The translations under genes were made by a program, and so were the position numbers. From Burkholderiales bacterium (lineage in GTDB: Bacteria; Pseudomonadota; Gammaproteobacteria; Burkholderiales; Burkholderiaceae_C), in assembly GCA_016703325.1 (NCBI GenBank), contig JADJCH010000006.1:49990-113989 (forward strand): a DNA stretch of 64,000 bases. Reading direction: 5' to 3'. Under the pieces are notes generated by a model. It searched no databases. It had not been told where the DNA came from and worked only from the letters and a program-made list of their open reading frames with translations. Shown here piece after piece: positions 43,648 to 54,637 of this stretch; position 1 is the first letter of the stretch, and the number at the start of each line of letters is the position of its first letter.

Positions 43648-44379
43648 ATGGCCCTTGTCGGCAACCGAGCTGAAGACTGCCTGCTCAGCGGCCGGGCCCT
43701 GCACGCCTGGTATGGGTCGAGCCACGTGCTGCACGGCGTGGACATCGACATCGGCGAAGGCGAGACCGTGGGGCTGCTGGGCCGCAACGGCATGGGCAAG
43801 AGCACGCTGATCCGCACCCTGCTGGGCCACGTGACGCACCGTGACGGTGAGATCCGAGTGCGTGGAGCGGACTGCTCGCGGGCCCGGCCACACGAGGTGG
43901 CGCGGCGCGGCGTGGCCTACGTGCCCGAGGGGCGCGGCGTGTTCGGCAACCTGAGCGTGCGCGAGAACCTGTTGATGGCCGCCAGGCCGCCGCTGCGGCG
44001 CAGCGGCGGCTGGACGCTCGAACGTGTGCTGCAGACCTTCCCGCGTCTGGCCGAGCGGCTGCACCACCTGGGAGGCCAGCTCTCGGGGGGCGAGCAGCAG
44101 ATGCTGTCGATCGGCCGCGCCCTGATGACCAGCCCGGACCTGATCGTGCTCGACGAGGCCACCGAGGGGCTGGCGCCCAAGATCGCCACACTGATCTGGG
44201 AGGTGATTGCGCAGATCCGCGCCGACGGCATCGCCACCCTGATCGTCGACCGCAACCACCGCCTGGTGTCCGAGCATGCCGACCGGCTGGTGGTGCTGCA
44301 AAAGGGCCAGGTGGTGCTGCAGGGCAGTGCCGCCGAGCTGCGCGGCAGCCAGGAACTGGCCCGCTGCCTAGGACTGTGA
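43648..44379 (+). CDS. livF: Branched-chain-type ABC transporter ATPase (LivF), module 1
   Basis: The 243-residue ATPase has Walker A GRNGMGKST, signature LSGGEQQ and Walker B LIVLDEATEG, with AYVPEGRG typical of LivF. In this context Liv-type systems import benzoate and related acids. It is highly similar to the second livF copy on the opposite strand. It is separated from the rest of its transporter by the ligase gene. Confidence 0.88.
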   Translation: MALVGNRAEDCLLSGRALHAWYGSSHVLHGVDIDIGEGETVGLLGRNGMGKSTLIRTLLGHVTHRDGEIRVRGADCSRARPHEVARRGVAYVPEGRGVFGNLSVRENLLMAARPPLRRSGGWTLERVLQTFPRLAERLHHLGGQLSGGEQQMLSIGRALMTSPDLIVLDEATEGLAPKIATLIWEVIAQIRADGIATLIVDRNHRLVSEHADRLVVLQKGQVVLQGSAAELRGSQELARCLGL

Positions 44380-44441
44380 TGCCGGGCCTTGTTGCCGTGA
44401 CGCAAGCGCATTGAAGAGAACACCGTGATGAGGAGACCGAC

Positions 44442-46064
44442 ATGACCCAATCGACCCCTGCGCCCGGCAGCGACCACGTCGTACCGCCGCCGCCGACCCC
44501 CTTCAACTTCGCCGCCCACCTGGTCGAGCGCAATGTCGGGCGCGGCGAGCGTGCCGCCTACGTCGACGACGACGGCACGCTGACCTACGCGGCCCTGGCC
44601 GAGCGGCTGCGCCGCGTCGCCGCCGGGCTGCGCGAGCTGGGCATCCGGCGCGAGGAGCGCGTGCTGCTGCTGATGCACGACTGCAATGACTGGCCGGTGG
44701 CCTTTCTCGGCGCGATGTACGCCGGCCTGGTGCCGGTGGCGGTCAACACCCTGCTGAGCGCCGACGACTACGCCTACATGCTCGAGCACTCGCGCGCCCA
44801 GGCTGCGCTGGTATCGGGTGCACTGCTGCCGATGCTCAACGCCGCGATGGTCAAGAGCGACCACGAGCTGCGCAAGGTGATCGTCTCGCACCCTGCGGCG
44901 CCGCTGCACCCCTCGGAGCAGACCTTCGAGGCCTTCGTGGCTGGCCATGCGCCGCTGCTGCGCCCGGCCGCCACCGGGCCGGACGACCCCGGCTTCTGGC
45001 TCTACTCGTCGGGCTCCACCGGCCGGCCCAAGGGCACGGTGCACTCGCAGGCCAACCCCTACTGGACCGCCGAGCTGTACGGCAAGGGTGTGCTCGACCT
45101 GCGCGAGGACGACGTGTGCTTCTCCGCGGCCAAGCTGTTCTTTGCCTACGGCCTGGGCAATGCGCTGAGCTTCCCGCTCAGTGTGGGGGCAACGACGCTG
45201 CTGATGGCCGAGCGCGCCACCCCCGAGGCCACCTTCCGGCGATGGCGCGGCGAGGTCGGCGGCATCAAGCCGACGGTGTTCTACGGCGCCCCCACCGGCT
45301 ATGCCGGCATGCTGGCGCACCCCGGACTGCCCGGGCGCGACGGTCTGGCACTGCGACTGGCCTCGTCGGCCGGCGAGGCACTGCCCGCTGAAATCGGTGA
45401 GCGTTTCGAGCGCGCCTACGGCATCGTCATCGTCGACGGCATCGGCAGCACCGAGATGCTGCACGTCTACCTGAGCAACCGGCCCGAGCGGGTGCGTTAC
45501 GGCACCACCGGCTGGCCGGTGCCGGGCTACCGGCTGGAGCTGCGCGCCGAAGGCGGCGGCGAAGCGGCGGATGGCGAGCCCGGCGACCTGTACATCCAGG
45601 GCCCGTCGGCCGCGCTGATGTACTGGGGCAACCAGGCCAAGACACGCGAGACCTTCCAGGGCAGCTGGACCAAGAGCGGCGACAAGTACATCCGCAACGC
45701 CGACGGCAGCTACACCTACGCCGGGCGCAGCGACGACATGCTCAAGGTCAGCGGCATCTATGTGTCGCCCTTCGAGGTCGAGGCCACGCTGGTGCAGCAC
45801 CCGGCGGTGCTGGAAGCGGCGGTGATCGGCACCACCGACGCCGACGGACTGACCAAGACCAAGGCCTTCGTCGTGCTCAAGTCCGGCGCCCAGGCCGACG
45901 AGGCCGAACTGAAGGCTTTCGTCAAGGACCGGCTGGCCGCCTACAAGTACCCGCGCAGCATCGAGTTCCTCGGTGAGCTGCCCAAGACCGCGACCGGGAA
46001 GATCCAACGCTTCCGCCTGCGCGAACGCGAGGCCGCGACCGCGGTATCGGGCGCGGCCGGCTGA
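44442..46064 (+). CDS. bclA: Benzoate-CoA ligase, module 1
   Basis: The 540-residue AMP-forming ligase has YSSGSTGRPKGTVH, the KLFFAYGLGN segment, VDGIGSTEMLH, GRSDDMLKVSGIYVSPFEVE and the C-terminal PKTATGKIQRFRL lysine, all characteristic of benzoate-CoA ligases. The protein is clearly paralogous to the ligase of module 2. It activates benzoate or a substituted benzoate after import by the surrounding transporter. The gene symbol is used by family; strict substrate preference is not visible. Confidence 0.88.
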   Translation: MTQSTPAPGSDHVVPPPPTPFNFAAHLVERNVGRGERAAYVDDDGTLTYAALAERLRRVAAGLRELGIRREERVLLLMHDCNDWPVAFLGAMYAGLVPVAVNTLLSADDYAYMLEHSRAQAALVSGALLPMLNAAMVKSDHELRKVIVSHPAAPLHPSEQTFEAFVAGHAPLLRPAATGPDDPGFWLYSSGSTGRPKGTVHSQANPYWTAELYGKGVLDLREDDVCFSAAKLFFAYGLGNALSFPLSVGATTLLMAERATPEATFRRWRGEVGGIKPTVFYGAPTGYAGMLAHPGLPGRDGLALRLASSAGEALPAEIGERFERAYGIVIVDGIGSTEMLHVYLSNRPERVRYGTTGWPVPGYRLELRAEGGGEAADGEPGDLYIQGPSAALMYWGNQAKTRETFQGSWTKSGDKYIRNADGSYTYAGRSDDMLKVSGIYVSPFEVEATLVQHPAVLEAAVIGTTDADGLTKTKAFVVLKSGAQADEAELKAFVKDRLAAYKYPRSIEFLGELPKTATGKIQRFRLREREAATAVSGAAG

Positions 46065-46135
46065 GCGTCTTCTTGACGCCGCCTGATCCCATCCAAAGCC
46101 ACCATCCATCCCCCCCAAAAATCCGGAGACAACCG

Positions 46136-47317
46136 ATGACACCCGCTCCCATTCAATGGCCCGCCGTCAAGGCCCTCGCCGCGGCCGCAGCGCTGCTGTG
46201 CGGCGCAGCCGCCCCAGCGCAGGGCCTGCCGCCCCTCAAAGTGGGGTTGATGCTGCCGGCCACGGGCACCTACGCGGCGCTGGGCACGGCGATCGAGAAC
46301 GGCTTCAGGCTGCACGTGGCCGAGCAGGGCGGCAAGCTCGGCGGACGAGAGATCACCTTCTTCAAGGTCGATGACGAAAGCGACCCCGCCAAAGCCACCG
46401 ACAACGTCAACAAGCTGATCAAGCGCGACGGCGTGGACGTCGTCGTCGGCAGCGTGCACTCCGGCGTCGCGCTGGCGATGGCCCGGGCGGTGAAGGCCAG
46501 CAGGACGCTGCTGATCGTGCCCAACGCCGGCGCCGACGCGGTGACCGGCCCGATGTGCGCGCCCAACATCTTCCGCAGCAGCTTCAGCAACTGGCAGCCC
46601 GGCTATGCGATGGGGCAGGTGATGGCCGCCAAGGGCCACAAGAAGGCCATCGCGATCACCTGGAAGTACGCCGCAGGCGAAGAAATGGTGCGGGGCTTCC
46701 GGGAGGCCTTCGAGAAGGCCGGCGGCCAGGTCGTCAAGGAGTTGACGCTGCCGTTTCCGAACGTCGAGTTCCAGGCCCTGCTCACCGAGATCGCCGCGGC
46801 CAGGCCCGACGCGGTGTTCTCCTTCTTTGCCGGCGGCGGCGCGGTGAAGTTCGTCAAGGACTATGCCGCCGCAGGTCTGAAGAAGGGCATCCCGCTGTAC
46901 GGCACGGGTTTTCTCACCGACGGCACGCTGGAGGCCCAGGGCGCCGATGCCGAGGGGGTGCTGACCACGCTGCATTACGCGGACGCACTGGACACGCCGC
47001 GCGACCAGGCCTTCCGTCTGGCCTACGCCAAAGCCTACAAGCTGCAGCCGGACGTCTACGCAGTGCAGGGCTACGACGCCGCGCAGATGCTGGGCGCCGG
47101 TCTGGCCGCGGTCAAGGGCGACCTGAACCACCGCGACGACCTGATCAAGGCCATCGAGTCGGCCCGGATCGACAGCCCGCGCGGCGCCTTCACCCTCTCG
47201 GCCAGCCACAATCCGGTGCAGGACATCTACCTGCGTCAGGTCGTCGGCCGGGAGAACAAGGCGGTGGGTGTGGCCTCCAAGGCGCTCGCCGATCCCGGCC
47301 GCGGCTGCCGCATGTGA
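46136..47317 (+). CDS. ABC transporter substrate-binding protein, module 1
   Basis: The 393-residue periplasmic Leu/Ile/Val-binding-type protein has a signal peptide ending near APAQG. The mature segment begins with KVGLMLPATGTYAALG, and an FFAGGGAVKFVKDY segment lies in the middle. CGGAGACAACCG precedes the start. The paralogue on the opposite strand shares long identical stretches such as FRSSFSNWQPGYAMG. The ligand is probably a benzoate-type acid. Confidence 0.88.
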   Translation: MTPAPIQWPAVKALAAAAALLCGAAAPAQGLPPLKVGLMLPATGTYAALGTAIENGFRLHVAEQGGKLGGREITFFKVDDESDPAKATDNVNKLIKRDGVDVVVGSVHSGVALAMARAVKASRTLLIVPNAGADAVTGPMCAPNIFRSSFSNWQPGYAMGQVMAAKGHKKAIAITWKYAAGEEMVRGFREAFEKAGGQVVKELTLPFPNVEFQALLTEIAAARPDAVFSFFAGGGAVKFVKDYAAAGLKKGIPLYGTGFLTDGTLEAQGADAEGVLTTLHYADALDTPRDQAFRLAYAKAYKLQPDVYAVQGYDAAQMLGAGLAAVKGDLNHRDDLIKAIESARIDSPRGAFTLSASHNPVQDIYLRQVVGRENKAVGVASKALADPGRGCRM

Positions 47318-47426
47318 ACTGAACCCAACCCCTGCACGCTGCGCACGCCCCCTCAAGGGGGCAACGCCAGCGGCCCGGCGGAACCGGTTCCGCGTCGTAC
47401 GCTTGGTTGACCCCCATCGAAAACGC

Positions 47427-48308
47427 ATGGACATCACCACCTTCCTCATCCAGTGCCTGAACGCGCTGCAGTACGGGCTGCTGCTGTTCCTGGTCGCCTC
47501 GGGGCTGACGCTGATCTTCGGGATCATGGGCGTCATCAACCTGGCGCACGGCAGCTTCTACATGATCGGCGCGTACATGGCCTATGCGCTCGCGCCGCTG
47601 GTGGCAGCCACCTTCGGCGGCGGCTTTTTCGCCACGCTGTTCGTCGGGCTGCTGCTCGCCGTCGTGCTGGGCTACCTGCTGGAATGGGCCTTCTTCAGCT
47701 TCCTGTACCAGCGCGAGCACCTGCAGCAGGTGCTGATGACCTACGGGCTGATCCTGGTCTTCGAGGAGCTGCGCAGCCTGATCGTCGGCGACGACGTCTA
47801 CGGCGTGAAGCCGCCCGACTGGCTGGCCGGCGCCATCCCGCTGGGCGAGGTCATGACCTACCCGGTGTATCGGCTGTTCATCTCGCTGGTGTGTCTGGCA
47901 TTGGCCGCCGGCATGTGGTTCGTCTTCAGCCGCACCCGCCTGGGCATGATGATCCGCGCCGGCGCCTTCAACCGGGAGATGGTGCAGTCGCTGGGCATCG
48001 ACATCCAGTTCCTCTACCGCGTGGTCTTCGCCGCGGGGGTGGCGATCGCGGTGCTGGCGGGCATGGTGGCCGCACCGGTGTCCTCGGTCTACCCGGGCAT
48101 GGGCAACCAGGTGCTGATCATCTGCTTCGTCATCGTCGTCATCGGCGGTATCGGCTCGATCCGGGGTGCGCTGCTGGCCGCGCTGCTCATCGGCCTGGTG
48201 GACACCTTCGGCAAGGTGCTGCTGCCGCAGGCGGCGGGCGTGCTGGTGTACGTCCTCATGGCGCTCATCCTGTTGTGGAAACCCGACGGCCTGTTCAAGG
48301 CAGGCTGA
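47427..48308 (+). CDS. livH: ABC transporter permease (LivH), module 1
   Basis: The 293-residue membrane protein has about eight helices and LivH landmarks: YGLLLFLVASGLTLIFGIMGVINLAHG at the start and FNREMVQSLGI in the cytoplasmic loop. It ends with LLWKPDGLFKAG. The region before it (47318-47426) is a plain spacer. It pairs with LivM. Confidence 0.9.
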   Translation: MDITTFLIQCLNALQYGLLLFLVASGLTLIFGIMGVINLAHGSFYMIGAYMAYALAPLVAATFGGGFFATLFVGLLLAVVLGYLLEWAFFSFLYQREHLQQVLMTYGLILVFEELRSLIVGDDVYGVKPPDWLAGAIPLGEVMTYPVYRLFISLVCLALAAGMWFVFSRTRLGMMIRAGAFNREMVQSLGIDIQFLYRVVFAAGVAIAVLAGMVAAPVSSVYPGMGNQVLIICFVIVVIGGIGSIRGALLAALLIGLVDTFGKVLLPQAAGVLVYVLMALILLWKPDGLFKAG

Positions 48309-48313
48309 ACCCC

Positions 48314-49300
48314 ATGCACTCACCCAAATTCCTCTTCGTCGCCGGGGTGTTCGCTCTGCTGGCGGCCTATCCGCTGGCGGCGGGCCAGTTCGGCATCGAT
48401 CTGGTCACCAAGACCATGATCTACGCCATCCTGGCGCTCAGCCTGGAGCTGCTGGTCGGGACCACCGGGCTGGTCTGCTTCGGCCAGGCCGCCTTCTTCG
48501 GCACCGGCGCCTACGCGGCCGTGCTGCTCGGCCGCGGCGATGCCGCGTCGGCGCTGTGGCTGCTGCCGCTGTGCATGGCGGTGGCAGGCGCCTACGCACT
48601 GGTCGTGGGCGCCCTGAGCCTGCGCACCCGCGGCGTGTACTTCATCATGGTGACGCTGGCCTTCGCCCAGATGGCCTTCTATGTGGTCCACGACACCCCG
48701 TTGGGGGGCGGCACCGACGGCATTTACATCGAGCAGTCGCCCACTCTGCTCGGCCTGGACCTGAGCCGGCCGCTGCCGATGTACGGGCTGACGCTGGCGA
48801 TGCTGGCTGCCGCCTTCGGCTTCCTGGCGTTGCTGCTGCGCTCGCGTTTCGGCCGTGCGCTGGCGGGCGTGCGGGTCAACGAACAGCGCATGCGCGCGGC
48901 GGGCTTCGCCACCTACCCGTACAAGCTGGCCGCATTCACGCTGTCGGGCTCGATCGCCGGGCTGGCCGGCTTTCTTTTTGCGGTGAAGGACGGCCTGGTC
49001 AACCCCGAGCTGATGAGCTGGCACCTCTCGGGAGCCCTGCTGGTGATGATCATCCTCGGTGGCCTGGGTCACCTGCGCGGTGCACTCATGGGCGCCTTCG
49101 CCTTTGCGCTGCTGCAGGAGCTGTTCCAGTCCGAAGCGATCTGGGGCGGCTTCGCCAAACACTGGCACCTCGGTCTGGGGCTGACCATCATCCTGACGGT
49201 GGCGCTGCTGCCGCGCGGCCTGGCCGGATTGCCGCAGCAGTGGCGAGACGCCCTGATGGGTCGCCAGTCACGCAGCCGTTCCCCTCAAGCACCCGTCTGA
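48314..49300 (+). CDS. livM: ABC transporter permease (LivM), module 1
   Basis: The 328-residue polytopic protein has LivM features: GLVCFGQAAFFGTGAYAAVLL, LRTRGVYFIMVTLAFAQM and VNEQRMRAAGF in the coupling loop. It follows livH by 5 bp. It forms the channel with LivH and is energised by LivF and LivG. Confidence 0.9.
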   Translation: MHSPKFLFVAGVFALLAAYPLAAGQFGIDLVTKTMIYAILALSLELLVGTTGLVCFGQAAFFGTGAYAAVLLGRGDAASALWLLPLCMAVAGAYALVVGALSLRTRGVYFIMVTLAFAQMAFYVVHDTPLGGGTDGIYIEQSPTLLGLDLSRPLPMYGLTLAMLAAAFGFLALLLRSRFGRALAGVRVNEQRMRAAGFATYPYKLAAFTLSGSIAGLAGFLFAVKDGLVNPELMSWHLSGALLVMIILGGLGHLRGALMGAFAFALLQELFQSEAIWGGFAKHWHLGLGLTIILTVALLPRGLAGLPQQWRDALMGRQSRSRSPQAPV

Positions 49301-49308
49301 GCAAGCCC

Positions 49309-50073
49309 ATGAACAATCCCTCTCCCGCCCTGGACGTGCTGCTGCGCTGCAGCGGGCTGACCCGCCGCTGGGGCGGCCTGGTGGCCGTCAACGACGTGGC
49401 TGTCGAGCTGGTTCGCGGCACGGTGCACGCGGTGATCGGCACCAACGGCGCGGGCAAGTCCACGCTCATCAACCTGCTGTCGGGCGAGATTGCCCCCTCG
49501 GGCGGACGCATCGAGCTGATGGGGCAGGAGGTGACGCAATGGACCCAGCCGCGCCGCGCCCGCGCCGGGCTGGGTCGAAGCTACCAGCGCAACACCATCT
49601 TCCCCGAGTTCAGCGTGCTGGAGAACTGCCGATTGACGGCACAGTCTCGCTGGCAGAGGCCCTGGCGCTGGTGGCAGAGCGCCTGGACCTGTGCAGACAG
49701 CCACGCGGCAGCCCGCGAGGCGGCCGCCTCGGCCGGCCTGTCCGAGAGCCTGGACCGGATCGCCGGGACGCTGTCGCACGGCCAGAAGCGCCAGCTGGAG
49801 ATCGCCATGTGCCTGGCCACCGGCCCGGAGGTGCTGCTGCTCGACGAGCCGCTGGCCGGCATGGGCGCCGAAGAGACCGAGCGCATGCTGGAGCTGCTCG
49901 CCAGCCTGCGCCGCCACCATGCCATCCTGCTGGTCGAACACGACATGGATGCGGTTTTTCGCATCTCCGACCGCATCACCGTCATGGTCAACGGCGCCGT
50001 CATCGCCTCCGGTTCACCCGATGCGGTTCGCCGCGACGACAAGGTTCAGTCCGCCTACCTGGGTGAGCACTGA
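49309..50073 (+). CDS. livG: ABC transporter ATPase (LivG), module 1
   Basis: The 254-residue ATPase has Walker A GTNGAGKST, LSHGQKRQLEIAMCLA as signature region and VLLLDEPLAGMG as Walker B. RSYQRNTIFPEFSVLEN is a LivG marker. It completes the first Liv-type transporter, 8 bp after livM. Confidence 0.9.
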   Translation: MNNPSPALDVLLRCSGLTRRWGGLVAVNDVAVELVRGTVHAVIGTNGAGKSTLINLLSGEIAPSGGRIELMGQEVTQWTQPRRARAGLGRSYQRNTIFPEFSVLENCRLTAQSRWQRPWRWWQSAWTCADSHAAAREAAASAGLSESLDRIAGTLSHGQKRQLEIAMCLATGPEVLLLDEPLAGMGAEETERMLELLASLRRHHAILLVEHDMDAVFRISDRITVMVNGAVIASGSPDAVRRDDKVQSAYLGEH

Positions 50074-50130
50074 CAGCCCGGTTGCGCAGCCCCTCGCATT
50101 GTCCGTCTCCAAGAACCCCGCCGCCCCACC

Positions 50131-50688
50131 ATGCCCTGCTACGCTTTGGATGACCTCGTCCCTGTTGTCGACCCGACGGCCTACGTCCACCCCAGCGCGG
50201 TGCTGATCGGCGCGGTGATCGTCGGTCCGGGCTGCTACATCGGACCCTGCGCCAGCCTGCGCGGCGACTTCGGCCGCATCGTGATCGGCGCCGGTGCCAA
50301 CATCCAGGACGGCTGCGTGCTGCACAGCTTCCCGGATGCCGAGTTGCGCGTAGGCGAGAACGGCCACATCGGTCATGGCGCAGTGCTGCATGGTTGCACC
50401 ATCCATGCCGATGCCCTGGTGGGCATGAATGCGGTGGTGATGGACGGTGCCGAGGTGGGGGCGCAGGCCATGGTCGCCGCCTGCGCCTTCGTGCCCGCCG
50501 GGAGCCGCCTGCCGCCTCGCACGCTGTGCGTTGGTGTTCCGGCCAGGGCGCTGCGGGAGCTGAGCGGCGAGGAGATGGCCCGCAAGCTGGATGGGACTCG
50601 GGCCTACCAGCACCTGGCGCTCCGCAGCGCAGCCTCCCTGCGCGAGGTCAGCCCCCTGGCTGCGCCGCCACGGACCGGCGACCACTGA
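50131..50688 (+). CDS. paaY: PaaY-like hexapeptide-repeat protein (gamma carbonic anhydrase fold)
   Basis: The 185-residue protein has left-handed beta-helix hexapeptide repeats (VHPSAVLIGAVIVGPGCYIGP) and histidines spaced as in gamma-class metal sites (HSFPDAE, GHIGHGAVLHGC). PaaY proteins hydrolyse dead-end CoA thioesters in phenylacetate catabolism. Here it ends the first transporter/ligase operon and may relieve CoA trapping. A carbonic anhydrase function cannot be excluded. Confidence 0.75.
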   Translation: MPCYALDDLVPVVDPTAYVHPSAVLIGAVIVGPGCYIGPCASLRGDFGRIVIGAGANIQDGCVLHSFPDAELRVGENGHIGHGAVLHGCTIHADALVGMNAVVMDGAEVGAQAMVAACAFVPAGSRLPPRTLCVGVPARALRELSGEEMARKLDGTRAYQHLALRSAASLREVSPLAAPPRTGDH

Positions 50689-50730
50689 GCGTTTCGGGGC
50701 CGGGGGGGGCCCCGGAGTTCAGGATCAGGG

Positions 50731-51732
50731 TCAGGGGCAGGCTGCGCTGTCGGCCGCGGGAACGGCGCACGCATCCCGTCGCACGATGGACACCCCGTTC
50801 TTCACGGCCGTCATCTCGGCGAGGATCGCCACGGCGATCTCGGGAGGGGTGTGGCTGCCGATCGGCAGTCCCACGGGGCCGTGCAGACGGGCCAGCTGGG
50901 CGTCGGTCATGTCGAAATGCTGCGCAAGCCGCTGCTGCCGCCTGGCGTTGTTCAGACGTGAACCGATCGCGCCCACGTAGAACGCGGGTGACCTGAGCGC
51001 CTCCAGCAGCAGCATGTCGTCGAGCTTCGGGTCGTGGGTCAGTGCCACCACCGCGCAACGTGGATCCGGCTCCATCGCCAGAAACGCGTCGTCCGGCATG
51101 CTGGTGACCAGCCGTGCGTCCGGTACGTCCCAGCACCGACCGTACTCCTCGCGCGGGTCGCAGACCGTGACCTCGTAGTCCAGTGCCTGGGCCATGCGCG
51201 CGAGGTACTGCGAAACCTGCCCGGCGCCGATGATGAGCAGGCGCCATTGGGGCCCGTGCAGGGTGGTCAGGCCCGACCCGTCCCAGCGCAGCGCCTCGCC
51301 GGCCCGCGCCTGGCCCACGCTCACCGTGCCGGTCGCCAGGTCGACATGGCGCGAGGCCAGCCGGCGCTGGGTCAGGAGCGCCGCCAACTGCTCAAGCTGG
51401 GCGGGGTTCGGCATCGGTTCGACCACCACTTCCAGCCTGCCGCCGCACGGCAGGCCGTAGCGCAGGGCCTCGTCCTGCGTGGCTCCGTACACCAGCTTGA
51501 AGGCCGTGGGCTCCCGCATGCCTCCTTGGCGCATGCGGGCGATGAGGTCGTCTTCAATGCAGCCGCCCGACACCGACCCCAGCACCTGGCCGTCATCGCG
51601 CAACGCCAGCCAGGAGCCGGGGGGGCGCGGCGCCGAACCCCAGGTGGCAGCGACCGTCACCAGCGCAAAGCGCCTGCCCTCGGCAGCCCAGCGACGCACC
51701 GTCGCAAGGACTTGCAGATCCATGCTGTCCAT
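50731..51732 (-). CDS. xdhC: XdhC-family molybdenum cofactor maturation protein
   Basis: The 333-residue protein has an N-terminal XdhC/CoxI domain (VTVAATWGSAPRPPGSWLAL, then GSVSGGCIEDDL), a PCGG motif and a C-terminal Rossmann domain (LLIIGAGQVSQYLARMA). XdhC proteins insert sulfurated Mo cofactor into xanthine-oxidase-family enzymes, so the expected client is HcrA, 31 kb to the left. I chose the ATG at MDSMDLQ, with AAGGA upstream; a second ATG lies three codons on. It is transcribed alone and converges on the PaaY-like gene. Confidence 0.85.
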   Translation of the reverse strand: MDSMDLQVLATVRRWAAEGRRFALVTVAATWGSAPRPPGSWLALRDDGQVLGSVSGGCIEDDLIARMRQGGMREPTAFKLVYGATQDEALRYGLPCGGRLEVVVEPMPNPAQLEQLAALLTQRRLASRHVDLATGTVSVGQARAGEALRWDGSGLTTLHGPQWRLLIIGAGQVSQYLARMAQALDYEVTVCDPREEYGRCWDVPDARLVTSMPDDAFLAMEPDPRCAVVALTHDPKLDDMLLLEALRSPAFYVGAIGSRLNNARRQQRLAQHFDMTDAQLARLHGPVGLPIGSHTPPEIAVAILAEMTAVKNGVSIVRRDACAVPAADSAACP

Positions 51733-52038
51733 CAGGAAATCCGTTCCTTGGCTGGTGCAAGACCCGTGATGATCTTGCGCGTGACATCTGGGTTCAAGGT
51801 TTGGATCTTGACATCCTGTCGGGCCTTGCTCCTGCCTTGTTGGGCTTGACGAGGTCTGGATCAAGAACCCGGTCGGTGAGCTGCGCAGGGCGATCGCCCC
51901 GTATCCATGTGGGCCCGAAATGCCGCGGCGCCGATGCGAGAATAAGGGGCTGTGGGCCGTCGGTTGCGGCGTCCAGTGTGATCATGGGCCCTTTCGGAGC
52001 TGGCCGATGACGGCGACCACTGTGCGAGCAAGGCGAGC
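51733..52038. other. Intergenic region upstream of xdhC
   Basis: About 300 bp with no convincing gene on either strand. It must hold the xdhC promoter and the relic 3' flank of the adjacent pseudogene. A repeated GATCTTG element (with TGACATC) occurs near 51770-51815; nothing else stands out. Confidence 0.5.
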
Positions 52039-52675
52039 TCAGCGCGGCGCGGCGGCCAGCGTCTCGACCTCAAAGCCGACGCTGTTGCGGTCGACCCGGC
52101 TGAATTCCACGCCGATCAGGTGGATGGATCCTCCGCGATCGCAGTACTTGTCGGCGCAGCCCTTGCTGCGGTCTGTTCCAGCGCCCGACCCTCGGGCAGG
52201 AGTTCGACCACCTTGAACTCGAACAGCCACACTGCCCCACAGGCCGCCACCGCCATGTCGATGCGGCCCTTGTGGGTGCTGTGTTCGACGCAGATGTCCA
52301 GACCGAGGGCAGCGAAGTGGCTGCAGAACACGCTGGCCCAGGAGCCCTCGAACTGGGCGATCGGGCTGCGGCGGTACCAGTCGTTCGGGATCGAGGCAAA
52401 GAAGGCGTGGAACAGCCCGCGAAGGCCCGCCGTGCCACCGGCCTGCAGCAGCCCCGCCACAGCCTCGTCACCTGCGGCTCCTGCGCCGAGGGGTCGCCCA
52501 GGTAGTGGCGCAGCAGGCTGCCGTTCAGGCTGGCCCACACCTCCTGGTTCGGGTACTTGAGCGTGAACGACAGCCTGCCCGGCAGCGCCTGGGTGCGGTC
52601 GATGGTCAGGTAGCCGGTCTGGAACAACAGCGCCTCGGGTGCCATGGCGTCGATGTCGAAACCCGACAGCAGCAT
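52039..52675 (-). pseudogene. Truncated AAA-ATPase-like/PD-(D/E)XK nuclease-domain protein
   Basis: Three successive frames on this strand encode parts of one protein. First comes FDIDAMAPEALLFQTGYLTI and YPNQEVWASLNGSLL, then FFASIPNDWYRR, FEGSWASVFCSHFAAL and the nuclease-like core GRIDMAVA...VWLFEFKV, and last ADKYCDRGGSIHLIGVEFS with the terminal strand GFEVE. Frameshifts lie near 52450 and 52170. The N-terminal ATPase half is missing entirely. Such proteins (DUF1703-type) are often spread between genomes, so this is a dead remnant of an insertion unrelated to aromatic metabolism. Confidence 0.78.
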
Positions 52676-52777
52676 CTCGGAGGGGAGGCGCTGTGGGCGA
52701 GGTTCACGGCATCGAGTGGAAAGGCGATCCGTTGGCTCCACCCCATGCCACCCCACGCCTTCATGGCATCACGAGAC

Positions 52778-54577
<1,800 letters not shown>

Positions 54578-54637
54578 GTTCAGTCTCCTGTGTCTTGAAT
54601 GGGGTGTGCGGTCGGCTCGGGCCGGGTTGCGTCGGCT

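Noticed and set aside
50695..50716. G/C-run hairpin between the PaaY-like gene and xdhC as a terminator
   Set aside because: A stem can be drawn, but no T-run follows in either direction, so a rho-independent terminator is not supported.
51801..52010. Short frames in the xdhC upstream region
   Set aside because: No similarity, no ribosome-binding site and overlapping frames on both strands; treated as non-coding.
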